DNA of 64,000 nt from Candidatus Poribacteria bacterium (GCA_022822005.1 JAJECO010000053.1:124001-188000); one strand, 5' to 3'. Shown: positions 8,456 to 17,929, numbered from the stretch's first letter. A program made the numbers and translations. The notes: generated by a model from the letters alone, not told the origin.

Positions 8456-9787
8456 TTGAATTACGAAGCCGCTCTCGCCTATATTGATACATTTATTAAC
8501 TCCGAGAAAAGTCCAGACTTCTCAAGGCAGGCACGCTTTTATAATCTTGAACGGATCTCCCACCTACTGGCGTGTCTGGGGGATCCACATCGCCGCTTGA
8601 AAGTTATTCACGTCGCCGGTAGCAAAGGGAAAGGGTCAACGGCAGCACTGATCGCCTCAATCCTGACTCACGCAGGTTACAAAACTGGCTTGTTCACACA
8701 ACCTCATCTGATTACCCCGCGTGAACGGTGCCGGATCAACTCCCGACTCATTTCAGAGGCGAAATTTGCAGAATACGTTGACCGCCTCAAGCCGTCAATT
8801 GAGGCGATAACGGAATCGGAATCGACTGGACGTGTTTCATTTTTCGAGATTTATACCGCCCTTGCCTTCACCTATTTTGCAGATAACGCGGTCGACTTCG
8901 CGGTTATTGAAGTAGGGCTTGGTGGGCGGTTGGATGCAACGAATGTGGTAGATCCGCTTGTAAGCGTTATCACACCGATTAGCTTAGAGCACACAGCGAT
9001 ACTTGGAGATACGCACGAAGCGATAGCAAAAGAGAAAGCAGAGATTATAAAACCGAACCGTCCGGTTGTGGTAGCGCCACAAATCCCTGAAGCGCAGACG
9101 GTGTTTGAAACAGTCGCCGCAGACCGAGAGGCACCGATGGATGGGGTTGGGCGCGATTTTCACCTGAAACGTAAGGATTGGAGTATTAACGGTCAGTCCT
9201 TTGATCTGACAACGCCATCGGCGTGCTATTCGGACCTCTTTATACCGCTGCTTGGAGAACATCAGGCGATCAACGCAGCAACTGCCATCGCTTGTATTGA
9301 ACGTATACGCCAAGAAGGATATAGCGTTCCCCGAACCAGCGTCTATGGCGGTTTGAAAGCGGTTCATTGGGCAGGACGTATGCAGGTTGTGGGAGAATCA
9401 CCGATTATTTTGCTGGATGGCGCACACTCCCCAACTTCAGCGGAAGTACTGTGCAAAGCGATCCGTGAAGTCTTTTGCTACCGCCGTTTGATCCTTGTTG
9501 CGGGCTTGATGCGAGATAAAGACTTGCAAGCTATCGGTCAGATTTTCTGTCCGTTTGCAGATGAAATTATTACAACGCAGGCGTTCGATAACCCTCGTGT
9601 CACGCCTGCCGAAGAGATTGTGGGGGCATGGTCAGAGATAGGGACAAATTTCCATGTCCGTCCAAACGTCCGTGAGGCGATCGCGTTGGCACAATCCATC
9701 GCCACGACCTCAGATCTTATCTGCATCGCGGGATCCATCTATATCGTTGGAGAAGCGATGAAGGTACTTGGTATAAACGAAATATAA
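8456..9787 (+). CDS. folC: Folylpolyglutamate synthase / dihydrofolate synthase
   Basis: A 443-residue Mur-ligase-type enzyme that adds glutamate to folates, and in many bacteria also makes dihydrofolate. It has the P-loop GSKGKGST at about residues 55-62, a Mg-site segment in EVGLGGRLDATNVV, and the C-terminal LDGAHSPTSAE that is typical of FolC. It starts at TTG (8456), 8 nt after glyA, with no strong Shine-Dalgarno, which suggests translational coupling. Length and domain order are normal. It shares folate metabolism with glyA. Confidence 0.92.
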   Translation: MNYEAALAYIDTFINSEKSPDFSRQARFYNLERISHLLACLGDPHRRLKVIHVAGSKGKGSTAALIASILTHAGYKTGLFTQPHLITPRERCRINSRLISEAKFAEYVDRLKPSIEAITESESTGRVSFFEIYTALAFTYFADNAVDFAVIEVGLGGRLDATNVVDPLVSVITPISLEHTAILGDTHEAIAKEKAEIIKPNRPVVVAPQIPEAQTVFETVAADREAPMDGVGRDFHLKRKDWSINGQSFDLTTPSACYSDLFIPLLGEHQAINAATAIACIERIRQEGYSVPRTSVYGGLKAVHWAGRMQVVGESPIILLDGAHSPTSAEVLCKAIREVFCYRRLILVAGLMRDKDLQAIGQIFCPFADEIITTQAFDNPRVTPAEEIVGAWSEIGTNFHVRPNVREAIALAQSIATTSDLICIAGSIYIVGEAMKVLGINEI

Positions 9788-9804
9788 ACAGATAACGAGT
9801 AACG

Positions 9805-9848
9805 AGTAATACGTACAAGAGAAAGACGCTTACGCATTACGTATTACG
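9805..9848. repeat. Inverted repeat between folC and hppA
   Basis: GTAATACGT (9806-9814) pairs perfectly with ACGTATTAC (9839-9847) around a 24-base loop. GAGTAACGAGTAA just before it is a small tandem repeat. There is no T-run after the stem, so a Rho-independent terminator is unlikely. It may be a repeat remnant or a leader structure of hppA. Confidence 0.45.
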
Positions 9849-9881
9849 CATTATTCTTCATTTTGTTAAAGGAGATGTTTT

Positions 9882-12239
9882 ATGCTTGAAACAGTTTTCA
9901 AACGGCTCCGTGAAAGGAGCCGTGGATGTTATATATTTCTCGCTTCATTGGTGGGAATGGCAGTGGTAAATCCTGCTTTTGCAGAATCGGGATCGCTCCC
10001 ACCCCTACCCGTCGCGTGGTGGCTTGTTCCAATCGGCTCACTGATCGCTTTGGGGTTCGCATTTGTTTTCTATAAATCGGTCATGCGCCAGGGTGAAGGC
10101 ACAGATGTGATGCGTGAAATCGCCCAAGCTGTCCGCGAAGGGGCGATGGCTTACCTGAGACAGCAGTATAAAGTGGTAGGAATTGTCTTCGCTGTACTAT
10201 GCGTTATCTTTGTCATTATGGCTTTCGGACTGAATGCCCAAAACAAGGTGGTGCCTTTTGCGTTTTTGACGGGCGGATTTTTCTCAGGGCTTTGTGGTTT
10301 TCTCGGCATGAAGACCGCAACGAACGCATCGGCTCGCACGACAAGTGCTGCGATGGAGGGACTGAACTCAGGCTTGCGGATTTCTTTCCGCGCTGGCGCA
10401 GTGATGGGGTTAGTAGTCGTCGGCTTCGCGCTGTTGGACATCGCCGGTTGGTTTCTGATTCTCTATTACCTATTTCCAAAGATTTTTCCGGGGTTCTTGG
10501 GCACAAATCCGCTGCCCCAGATTACCGTAATCATGTTGAGTTTCGGTATGGGCGCCTCGACACAGGCACTCTTCGCACGTGTCGGCGGTGGAATCTACAC
10601 CAAAGCTGCTGATGTCGGCGCAGACCTTGTAGGGAAGGTGGAAGCTGGCATCCCTGAAGACGATCCGCGTAATCCGGCCGTCATTGCGGATAACGTCGGT
10701 GATAATGTTGGCGACGTAGCGGGGATGGGCGCTGACCTGTATGAATCTTATGCAGGATCAATCCTTGCCACCGCTGCCCTTGGCGTTGCGGCGGTTGCAG
10801 CGAAAGAACACGATAATATCGCGCTTCAGCTAAAGTATCTTTCCGCACCGATGATCATTGCGGGGATCGGTGTAATCCTCTCAATCTTAGGGATTTACAT
10901 GGTGCGCACGAAAGAGGGTGCCTCAATGCGACAGCTGATGGGGTCACTCAACCTCGGCATCAACGGAAGCGCAGTTGGTATCGCTATCTGCGCGATTCCC
11001 GTGTTGTGGATTCTTGATCTCCCGAACAAGTGGCAGATTTGGGGTGCTATTATAGCAGGCTTGGCAGCCGGTCTGATTATCGGTAAGGTGACAGAAATAT
11101 TTACCTCTCACGACTATAAACCCACACGTGCCATCGCCAAGCAAGCCGAAACGGGACCCGCAACGGTTATCATTGAAGGAATCGCTGTGGGTATGGAATC
11201 CACCGCTATTCCCGTGATAACAGTTATCGGCGCCGTCGCTACCAGTTTCTATCTGGCGGGTGGCGCGAGCAATGCGTTGATGGGGCTTTACGGTGTCGGT
11301 ATCGCCGCGGTGGGTATGCTTGCAACGCTTGGTATCACGCTGGCGACCGATGCGTACGGACCGATTGCAGATAATGCAGGTGGTAACGCGGAGATGGCCG
11401 AACTCGATCCGAGCGTCCGTCAACGCACGGATCAACTCGACGCACTTGGAAATACAACGGCTGCCACCGGGAAAGGATTCGCTATTGGATCCGCTGCATT
11501 GACCGCCCTCGCGCTCCTTGCGGCTTATCTTGAGGAGGTTCGATATGGGCTAATTCACATGGCGGAAAAAACGCAACTGAACATTCCCGGGGAGGGCATG
11601 GTGGATACCGTCAAGGTTAGTATTGCTCAGTTCATGTCCTATTACAATGTGACCCTGATGAACCCGAAAGTGCTGATCGGTCTGTTTATCGGTGCGGGGA
11701 TGGCGTTTTATTTCTGTGCTTTAACGATGAAAGCTGTAGGGCGTGCCGCCGGTGCGATGGTGCAAGAAGTCCGTCGTCAATTCCGCGAACGCCCCGGTAT
11801 CATGAAAAGCGAAGAGAAACCGGACTACGCACGATGCGTCGAAATCTCGACTGTGGGAGCGCAAAGAGAGATGATTCTCCCGTCGCTGATTGCTATTATC
11901 GTTCCGGTAATCGTCGGTTTGGTCTTTAACGTTGCAGGCGTTCTTGGCTTGCTTGCTGGCGGTTTGGCGACCGGATTCGTCTTGGCAGTGATGATGGCAA
12001 ACGCCGGCGGCGCATGGGACAATGCGAAGAAATACATCGAGGGCGGAGAGCATGGCGGTAAGGGTTCTGACAACCACAACGCAACCGTTGTCGGCGATAC
12101 CGTTGGTGATCCGTTCAAGGATACATCCGGTCCGTCGCTCAATATCCTCATCAAACTGATGTCGATGGTGTCGGTGGTATTCGCAGGACTCATTGCGAAA
12201 TACGGCGATGTGATTGGCGGTTTGTTGGGAATGGGATAA
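9882..12239 (+). CDS. hppA: Membrane-bound ion-translocating pyrophosphatase, K+-dependent type
   Basis: A 785-residue polytopic protein that couples pyrophosphate hydrolysis to Na+ and/or H+ export. The active-site run is present: TKAADVGADLVGKVEAGIPE (about 240-259), DNVGDNVGD (270-278), and the late DNHNATVVGDTVGDPFKDTSG. Ala527 and Gly530 in NTTAATGKG are the signature of K+-dependent enzymes; K+-independent ones have Lys and Thr there. Glu288 in ADLYESY sits where Na+-pumping and related K+-dependent enzymes carry their gate Glu, so Na+ transport is possible. An extra N-terminal hydrophobic segment resembles a signal peptide. A strong AAAGGAG precedes the ATG. Confidence 0.95.
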   Translation: MLETVFKRLRERSRGCYIFLASLVGMAVVNPAFAESGSLPPLPVAWWLVPIGSLIALGFAFVFYKSVMRQGEGTDVMREIAQAVREGAMAYLRQQYKVVGIVFAVLCVIFVIMAFGLNAQNKVVPFAFLTGGFFSGLCGFLGMKTATNASARTTSAAMEGLNSGLRISFRAGAVMGLVVVGFALLDIAGWFLILYYLFPKIFPGFLGTNPLPQITVIMLSFGMGASTQALFARVGGGIYTKAADVGADLVGKVEAGIPEDDPRNPAVIADNVGDNVGDVAGMGADLYESYAGSILATAALGVAAVAAKEHDNIALQLKYLSAPMIIAGIGVILSILGIYMVRTKEGASMRQLMGSLNLGINGSAVGIAICAIPVLWILDLPNKWQIWGAIIAGLAAGLIIGKVTEIFTSHDYKPTRAIAKQAETGPATVIIEGIAVGMESTAIPVITVIGAVATSFYLAGGASNALMGLYGVGIAAVGMLATLGITLATDAYGPIADNAGGNAEMAELDPSVRQRTDQLDALGNTTAATGKGFAIGSAALTALALLAAYLEEVRYGLIHMAEKTQLNIPGEGMVDTVKVSIAQFMSYYNVTLMNPKVLIGLFIGAGMAFYFCALTMKAVGRAAGAMVQEVRRQFRERPGIMKSEEKPDYARCVEISTVGAQREMILPSLIAIIVPVIVGLVFNVAGVLGLLAGGLATGFVLAVMMANAGGAWDNAKKYIEGGEHGGKGSDNHNATVVGDTVGDPFKDTSGPSLNILIKLMSMVSVVFAGLIAKYGDVIGGLLGMG

Positions 12240-12369
12240 GGAAGAATGAAAGCGAGAAAGTGAGCGGGTGTGAAAGTGTGAAGAAGCGTTAGCACGTAAA
12301 ATTGAACGTTTCCGCTCCCTTTCTTTTTTCGATTCAGGGCTGAACCGCTAACTTCCGGAGGGTCAAACA

Positions 12370-13749
12370 ATGTTTAAGAAAATCTTAATTGCAAATCGTG
12401 GTGAAATTGCGCTTAGGGTTATCCGTGCCTGCCGGGACATGGGTATCAAGACTGTTGCGGTCTATTCGACCGCCGACAAGGACTCACTACACGTCCAACA
12501 TGCGGACGAAGCCTACTGTATCGGACCACCCGCTTCAACGGAAAGCTATCTCAGACCCCCAAACATCATTACTGTCGCTGAGCTAACGGACGCTGATGCC
12601 ATTCACCCCGGTGCGGGGTTTCTATCCGAAGACGCACAATTTGCCGAAATCTGCGAAGCCCACGAGATCACCTTTATCGGTCCCACGGCAGAGAACTTGA
12701 GAACAATGGGCGACAAAGCGGAAGCAAGAGAAACAATGTCGAAAGCGGGCCTTAAGTTGGTGCCGGGAAGCGGCAGTATGCGTCGTCGGCTTCGGCGAAA
12801 TGTCCGAAAGGGCTTAGTTGAAAATGCTGAAGAAGCGGTTGAAATTGCAGACAAGATCGGCTATCCGGTTGGTATCAAGGCGGTTGCTGGCGGCGGTGGG
12901 CGTGGCATCCGAATTGCGCATGACGGCACCAGCTTGATGGACTTTTTCCACACGGTGAGAGCAGAAGCACAGTCTGCGTTCGGTAGCACCGAAGTCTACG
13001 TTGAAAAGTGGATTGAGAATGCACGCCACATTGAGGTCCAGATTTTGGCGGACAATCACGGAAATGCTATCCATCTTGGTGAACGGGAATGTTCCATCCA
13101 GCGCAAACATCAGAAGCTGGTTGAAGAATCCCCCGCTTGCTCCCTATCGTCGAAGACGCGTCATGACATCTGTAAGGCAGCCGCTAAAGCCGCGAAGTCG
13201 ATCGGCTATAACAATGTTGGGACGATTGAGTTCGTGGTAGACGCCGATGAGGAATTCTACTTCCTTGAGATGAACACGCGCATCCAGGTCGAGCATACGA
13301 TAACAGAGATGATCACGGGAACTGATCTACTCAAGGAGCAGATCCGGATGGCGTGGGGTGAAGAAATCGGATATAGCCAATCAGATGTTGAGATAACCGG
13401 GCACGCCATCGAGTGCCGGATTAATGCGGAAGACCCTGATAACGATCTCACGCCTTCGCCGGGGAAGGTTGAAGCGTATCTGCCACCGGGCGGAATCGGC
13501 GTCCGTGTGGATGGCTATCTCTATCCCGGCTACGCTGTGCCCCCCTTCTACGATTCACTGGTCGCGAAACTGATTGCCTACGGCAGAGACAGGGAAGAAG
13601 CGATCGCACGCATGAGGCGCGCTTTGGATGAGTTCACCATTGAAGGCATTAAGACAGTCATCCCACTCCACCGAAAGATTATGGACGACGAACGCTTTCT
13701 GAACGCACAGGTCTTTACCAACTTTTTGGAATCGGGATTCGGTTTGTAA
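12370..13749 (+). CDS. accC: Biotin carboxylase subunit of acetyl-CoA carboxylase (or a related biotin-dependent carboxylase)
   Basis: A 459-residue ATP-grasp enzyme that carboxylates biotin on a carrier protein. Signatures: KKILIANRGEIALR at the start, the glycine-rich loop AGGGGRGI, catalytic lysine in GIKAVAGG (Lys170), IHLGERECSIQRKHQK, FLEMNTRIQVEH and ECRINAEDP. Two oddities: the conserved HPGYGF reads HPGAGF, and about 12 extra residues rich in Arg (136-148, SMRRRLRRNVRKG) are inserted after VPGS, where E. coli AccC has a short loop. The carrier gene accB is not adjacent. CGGAGGG lies before the ATG. Confidence 0.9.
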   Translation: MFKKILIANRGEIALRVIRACRDMGIKTVAVYSTADKDSLHVQHADEAYCIGPPASTESYLRPPNIITVAELTDADAIHPGAGFLSEDAQFAEICEAHEITFIGPTAENLRTMGDKAEARETMSKAGLKLVPGSGSMRRRLRRNVRKGLVENAEEAVEIADKIGYPVGIKAVAGGGGRGIRIAHDGTSLMDFFHTVRAEAQSAFGSTEVYVEKWIENARHIEVQILADNHGNAIHLGERECSIQRKHQKLVEESPACSLSSKTRHDICKAAAKAAKSIGYNNVGTIEFVVDADEEFYFLEMNTRIQVEHTITEMITGTDLLKEQIRMAWGEEIGYSQSDVEITGHAIECRINAEDPDNDLTPSPGKVEAYLPPGGIGVRVDGYLYPGYAVPPFYDSLVAKLIAYGRDREEAIARMRRALDEFTIEGIKTVIPLHRKIMDDERFLNAQVFTNFLESGFGL

Positions 13750-13816
13750 ACTCGATTTGACCGCCACTCACCCCAAACTGTAGTACTACCACCCTGCTCC
13801 GCTCCGAGTATAAGCT

Positions 13817-14521
13817 ATGCCCACTTCCATTGATGTCGTTTTCACACCAGATCTCCTCCCTTTTTCTGACCTTACCGGCAAAACAGTTGTCGTCACCGAT
13901 ATTTTACGTGCGACAACTACCATCACCCTCGCTGTGGCAAACGGCGCAACAGCCATCACACCTGTCCTGACTCCAGAGGATGCGTTTCGTCTTGCTGCGG
14001 ATCAACCGAACACACTGATCGGCGGCGAACGGGGCGGGGTAAAAGTTGATGGGTTCGATCTTGGGAATTCACCGCGTGAATATACCCAAGCGGTTGTCTC
14101 AGACCGACAGATCGTTTTGACAACGACGAACGGAACACGCACCCTACAAGCCTGTCGTGCCGCGGAGCGGATTCTTGTCGGATCTTTCCTCAATCTCCGC
14201 GCAACTGTGGACCAGTTGGCACAGGTAGAAGGGGAACTTGTCATCGCTTGCTCTGGCAGGGAGGGTGGTTTCTGCACGGAAGACACTGTTTTTGCGGGTG
14301 CATGTGTGGCAGCATTGGAAGAGACTCAACTGACCGATGCCGCCGAAACAGCAAAGCTCCTCTATCAGACACATCGTGATGATCTGCTTGGAATGCTGAA
14401 AAATTGCTATCACGGTAGATCTCTTGCCCGCATTGGACTGGGGGAAGATCTCGAATTCTGCGCCCAAGTGGATCTCGTTGACGTTGCCCCCCATCTAATT
14501 GACGGACGGATTACTGCCTAA
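13817..14521 (+). CDS. comB: 2-phosphosulfolactate phosphatase family protein
   Basis: A 234-residue ComB-family protein. In methanogens the enzyme makes sulfolactate for coenzyme M; in bacteria its role is often unclear and may involve sulfolactate or sulfonate metabolism. Recognisable segments are VVTDILRATTTI, GGERGG followed by VDGFDLGNSPREY, TTNGTRTL and CSGREGGFCTED. Length matches the family. It follows accC by 67 nt on the same strand and may share its transcript. No other coenzyme M gene is nearby. Confidence 0.88.
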   Translation: MPTSIDVVFTPDLLPFSDLTGKTVVVTDILRATTTITLAVANGATAITPVLTPEDAFRLAADQPNTLIGGERGGVKVDGFDLGNSPREYTQAVVSDRQIVLTTTNGTRTLQACRAAERILVGSFLNLRATVDQLAQVEGELVIACSGREGGFCTEDTVFAGACVAALEETQLTDAAETAKLLYQTHRDDLLGMLKNCYHGRSLARIGLGEDLEFCAQVDLVDVAPHLIDGRITA

Positions 14522-14881
14522 AACCAGAGATGGATATCAAAAAATCCCCCCGTAGGTGCCGAGACTCACATTAAGAAAGCGTGCAACAGAAACCGTAGAC
14601 AGGGCATTTTGCACCGTCCCTCAACTCTATTCCTTCGCCGTAATGTCACTCCGTTTTCACATGAGCCGGTGCCGAAACTCCCAACGAATTGGAATAACCT
14701 TTACAACCAGACCTCAATTATCCTGACCGCCGCTTACAGTGCTCTTTTGAAGAAGACCGTATAACGACGTCTTCAAGACATGATTTTCCTCTTTAATACA
14801 GGTTAAATTTAGCTTTCGCGTAATCTCAAAAGGAAAAAATAAATATCTTCCACAACCATTTGCAATTGAAACCGAACGAAT
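14522..14881. other. Gene-free stretch between convergent genes
   Basis: No coding frame is supported. The region lies between the 3' ends of comB and the minus-strand propeller gene. It contains a weak 6-bp stem (GAAGAC/GTCTTC near 14753-14775) and nothing else I can name. Confidence 0.4.
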
Positions 14882-15697
14882 CTAGCGTTCCACTTTTGAT
14901 GGTGCTAAGAAAGATGCATCTTCTTTCATGTACTGACTGACCGCACCAAGCCATTCACCTCTTCCCCGAGTTGATTGGAATGCGATCTGCTTCCCATCAG
15001 GCACCCAAGCGGGGTACATATTGTCTTTGTGATCTATTGTGAATGGCTCCACCTGTCCTGTCTCCAAGGAAACAATGTAAATATCGCTATGTTTTCCTTC
15101 CCACGATACATAAGCGAGGGACCTCCCATCGGGAGACCAACTGAGCCCGCTCGGCAACAAAAGGAGTTCACCACCTTTGGAAACATCAAGATCTGCCGGA
15201 GCAAGAAAGCGCATATGATCTCCGGCAGCGGAGATCATATATACTCCATCTGGTTTCTCCAGCTTTATTGGTGACTGAGGCCGCCAGAAATCGCTTAGTT
15301 TCCTCTTGGCATACCTTGCAGGCAAATCCTCTCTACAATAAAATGCAATCCAGTTTCCGTCGGGAGACCAAGTTGGCTGGTAGTATCGCGCCCACAACCG
15401 GCTCGGTTCTTCGATTAATACTTGCGGTTCGCTTGGCGCGGAAAAGTCGTCCGCTGTAATGGATCTAACCACCAGTCGATGGACTTGACGAATTGGCTGC
15501 TCTGTTGAGAGCGATTGCTCTTCATAAACCAATTTTGTTCCATCAGGTGAGATATCAATATTCCACTCATTCAGCATGTCTTTTGGAATACTAAGTGGTG
15601 TCAAGGTTGCATTGTTGTTGACTGCATGAGCACTGAAATTGGAAAGGAATGGAAGAAATATCGCGGCTAGAAGGATTTTATGCGCTATAAATTTCAT
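14882..15697 (-). CDS. Secreted PD40/TolB-like beta-propeller protein
   Basis: A 271-residue protein with an N-terminal signal peptide (hydrophobic ILLAAIFLPFLSNFSAHA). It then has repeated WD40-like PD40 units, each with an SPDG turn: NIDISPDGTKLVYEE, PTWSPDGNWIAFY, LSWSPDGRSLAYVSW and PAWVPDGKQIAFQSTRG. Four or so blades are visible, fewer than a full six-bladed TolB propeller. GGAGAG lies upstream of the ATG. It is the last gene of the minus-strand array of exported proteins. Partner and ligand unknown. Confidence 0.8.
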   Translation of the reverse strand: MKFIAHKILLAAIFLPFLSNFSAHAVNNNATLTPLSIPKDMLNEWNIDISPDGTKLVYEEQSLSTEQPIRQVHRLVVRSITADDFSAPSEPQVLIEEPSRLWARYYQPTWSPDGNWIAFYCREDLPARYAKRKLSDFWRPQSPIKLEKPDGVYMISAAGDHMRFLAPADLDVSKGGELLLLPSGLSWSPDGRSLAYVSWEGKHSDIYIVSLETGQVEPFTIDHKDNMYPAWVPDGKQIAFQSTRGRGEWLGAVSQYMKEDASFLAPSKVER

Positions 15698-15880
15698 GAC
15701 AGCTCTCCAATTGCGTTAGGGATTGAGCACGTGCTAACCACTCTGTGGATAATCATCTTTTCCTCTAATTCGATAAATCCAGACGCGATCAATTCCATTT
15801 AAGCGGATCGCATGTTCTAAGTTCCCGTCATACTCGGATCAAAACGGATGATAATCGCTTGACCCACTTTCTGAAGTGGG

Positions 15881-16825
15881 TCACTTCACCCACTTTGAAT
15901 CATAAAGATTTAAGAATTCCTTTTTGGACAAGCGTTTTCTTAAATCACCTACCCAAATTTGGGAGTTCTCTGGAATATCAACGGTGAATGTTTCTTTGGG
16001 AATGTTGTGATTTACCCTAAAATATTTCATCTCGATTTGTGTCATCAAGAGAAGTTGCTTCTGTCCTTCTTGATTAATCGCAAATGTTTGAAAGAAAATT
16101 TGTTTGGGGAACCATACCTCCCCGTATTTTTGGTAAGAGGCTTCCTTGCGTTCGAGCATGGGGGTTCCCGCCTTCAGACCTCGATGCGGAAGATTTATTT
16201 TTAGTGCAAATCTATGCTCATATTGCAAAAGACGAAATCCTTGTTCGGGCGCAATCCACATTTTCTCTCCTTCTGTATTCTCAAGAACATAACAAGTGCC
16301 TTGTTTCAACTTTTGCTTTTGCTTAATCTTGAAGTTTTTTTTCTTTAAATGTCCATAGACACTACCTGCTTCCCATTGCGTCATTATCAATTTGGGATGC
16401 CAATCAGTAAAGGTATTCGCAGAACCAGTATAGTAGGCGGGTCGAGGAATACCTTGCTTGGTGTCAGGTAAATGCCACTCTCCCTCGCCTCTAGTATCAA
16501 TGAAAGTAAGTTTAGGGTGATGAGTATTACCTGAGAAGCGTTCAGGAATATCCATCCGGGTTTGACGTTGAGTAAAGATCAGGTAATACTCGCAGGTTAT
16601 GCGATGGCCAGCATCAGTAAGCCCTGGAGTTTGAACACGTTTGTAGACGACTTCTCCTTCGCCAGATTTGATGAGGGAATCATAATACTGTATCCCACTT
16701 AAAATCACTTTCAAATCCATGTCTACGTCTAATGAAAAGGTAACGGAGGGGAAACCTAACATAAAGGCAATAATAAGAAAACACAAAACTAATAAAAGAG
16801 TGTTTTTTCTACCAAAGAAGATCAT
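15881..16825 (-). CDS. Exported LolA-like fold protein (first of two in the array)
   Basis: A 314-residue protein with a hydrophobic N-terminal segment (about residues 10-32) that looks like a signal peptide. It is followed by a half-barrel pattern of the outer-membrane lipoprotein-sorting type: a helix with ILSGIQYYDSLIKSGEGEVVYKR, then alternating strands, and a C-terminal phrase IPKETFTVDIPENSQIW. The same order (helix ending in a SGE phrase, strands, F-x-VD-P-E-N/F ending) is seen in the protein at 19586-20638, so the two are probably distant paralogues. Transport of lipoproteins is not implied. AGAGGAAAA precedes the ATG. Confidence 0.6.
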   Translation of the reverse strand: MIFFGRKNTLLLVLCFLIIAFMLGFPSVTFSLDVDMDLKVILSGIQYYDSLIKSGEGEVVYKRVQTPGLTDAGHRITCEYYLIFTQRQTRMDIPERFSGNTHHPKLTFIDTRGEGEWHLPDTKQGIPRPAYYTGSANTFTDWHPKLIMTQWEAGSVYGHLKKKNFKIKQKQKLKQGTCYVLENTEGEKMWIAPEQGFRLLQYEHRFALKINLPHRGLKAGTPMLERKEASYQKYGEVWFPKQIFFQTFAINQEGQKQLLLMTQIEMKYFRVNHNIPKETFTVDIPENSQIWVGDLRKRLSKKEFLNLYDSKWVK

Positions 16826-16875
16826 ATTGTTTTCCTCTTTGAAAGCACATTATTAGAACCTACTTGTAAGAGAGT

Positions 16876-17580
16876 TTATCGAGTTGTTCCACCGTAGGTC
16901 ACGCCCATGGGCAAGGGTTCCATCAGTTCAGAAAGCCATCCTCCCTCGCGCAGCGGATTCTCCCGACCCGTTACGTTCAAATATGATGTATAACGCGGAA
17001 TTTTTTGACGCGCTGTTTCCTGGAAGAGTCGCTTCACCTCTGCCCATGTCTCGTCACGCCACTCAGCAATTCCCGGTGAACTTCCTGCCATCCCATCTGT
17101 ACTTATCAGATCTTTATAGAGCGTCACCGCCCGTGTCAGATTGGTGCGAATTTCTTCCTCAAGCACAGGTATCTCAGCTTCAATCTCAGAACGAGTCAAC
17201 CCTAAAAAAAGCTCTTCTTGAGACTCTGAAACCGCTTCGGACTCGGATAGCTCCCCAGTTGCCCCGTCTGCCGGAGCTGTCTGCCCTTCTGCCATCTCTG
17301 CGTTCTTAAACAAAGTTGCATCCGCGTCAGAAAACATCTCCGCTTGCCAATCATCAGGCTCTTCATTCTGGTGAGAAGGAGTGCTAGCAGATCGACTCAG
17401 AAGCCGCTGTGCCCCCGTTGAAGCGTCTGAGTCGAGGGGGAGCGTGGGCAGGCTTTCATTGAAAAACCGCTCATTAAAAAATATCAACGAAAAAATGGAA
17501 ATCAAAATTAACCCAATCCCAATAGCAAACATTGAGGTTGTTACCAACTTAAACCCGCTAAAACCCTTTTGCAGTTTCAT
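16876..17580 (-). CDS. Single-pass membrane-anchored protein of unknown function
   Basis: 234 residues: a short basic N-terminus, one transmembrane helix (about 12-36), a low-complexity acidic linker rich in Ser, Glu and Ala (about 45-125), then a helical region and a more conserved-looking C-terminus with LREGGWLSELMEPLPM. I do not recognise the family. The layout (anchor, acidic linker, compact tail) is shared with the proteins at 18014-18745 and 20697-21374 in this array. A strong AGGAGGGG lies upstream of the ATG. Confidence 0.65.
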   Translation of the reverse strand: MKLQKGFSGFKLVTTSMFAIGIGLILISIFSLIFFNERFFNESLPTLPLDSDASTGAQRLLSRSASTPSHQNEEPDDWQAEMFSDADATLFKNAEMAEGQTAPADGATGELSESEAVSESQEELFLGLTRSEIEAEIPVLEEEIRTNLTRAVTLYKDLISTDGMAGSSPGIAEWRDETWAEVKRLFQETARQKIPRYTSYLNVTGRENPLREGGWLSELMEPLPMGVTYGGTTR

Positions 17581-17628
17581 TATCCCCTCCTATATCATTC
17601 CAATGTTGAATCTTCGGCAGATAAACCT

Positions 17629-17770
17629 CGTAATCGAATTTCGGACTATTCTGCGTTGTGTGGCACGTCAAGCAATCCGCTTGGGTAACTTCTATGAACG
17701 ATCTGCTAAAACCGCTGAAGCTATGATATACATTGCTTCCATTTACTTGATGCGAAACCGTATCAAATGA
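17629..17770 (+). mobile_element. Possible C-terminal remnant of an IS5-like transposase
   Basis: The plus-strand frame ending in TGA at 17770 reads NFYERSAKTAEAMIYIASIYLM near its end. This matches the C-terminal tail of IS5-type DDE transposases (YER..ET/AEAMIYIA..LML). Nothing upstream in this frame looks like the rest of a transposase, and no terminal repeats are seen. It lies in the gap between two minus-strand genes of the exported-protein array. Recognition is by motif memory only. Confidence 0.4.
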
Positions 17771-17773
17771 CTT

Positions 17774-17929
17774 TTAAAACAGGCTCTTAGTGATTGATCC
17801 TGATCCACCGATACATTCGTCCCATATGGTTTCGCTATACTTGGGATCATTTTCTGCGACTAGAGGCAAAGCAACGATAAGAAACGCTGCGATAAAAGTG
17901 AGTGTGAGGATGAAACTTCTGGCTTTCAT
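17774..17929 (-). CDS. Small exported peptide with a Gly-Gly motif
   Basis: 51 residues from an ATG at 17929 with GGAGG 7 nt upstream, a better start than any further upstream. A hydrophobic signal segment (about 4-24, ending ALPLVAEN) is followed by a short polar tail containing DECIGGSGSITKS. The mature part would be only about 26 residues with one Cys and a double glycine. No family recognised. It sits in the exported-protein array, between two membrane-anchored proteins and about 1.5 kb downstream of a C39-peptidase-like fragment. Confidence 0.6.
   Translation of the reverse strand: MKARSFILTLTFIAAFLIVALPLVAENDPKYSETIWDECIGGSGSITKSLF

Noticed and set aside
10944-11435. 163-residue minus-strand ORF within hppA
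   Set aside because: It lies wholly inside a clearly recognised plus-strand gene and has no family-like features.
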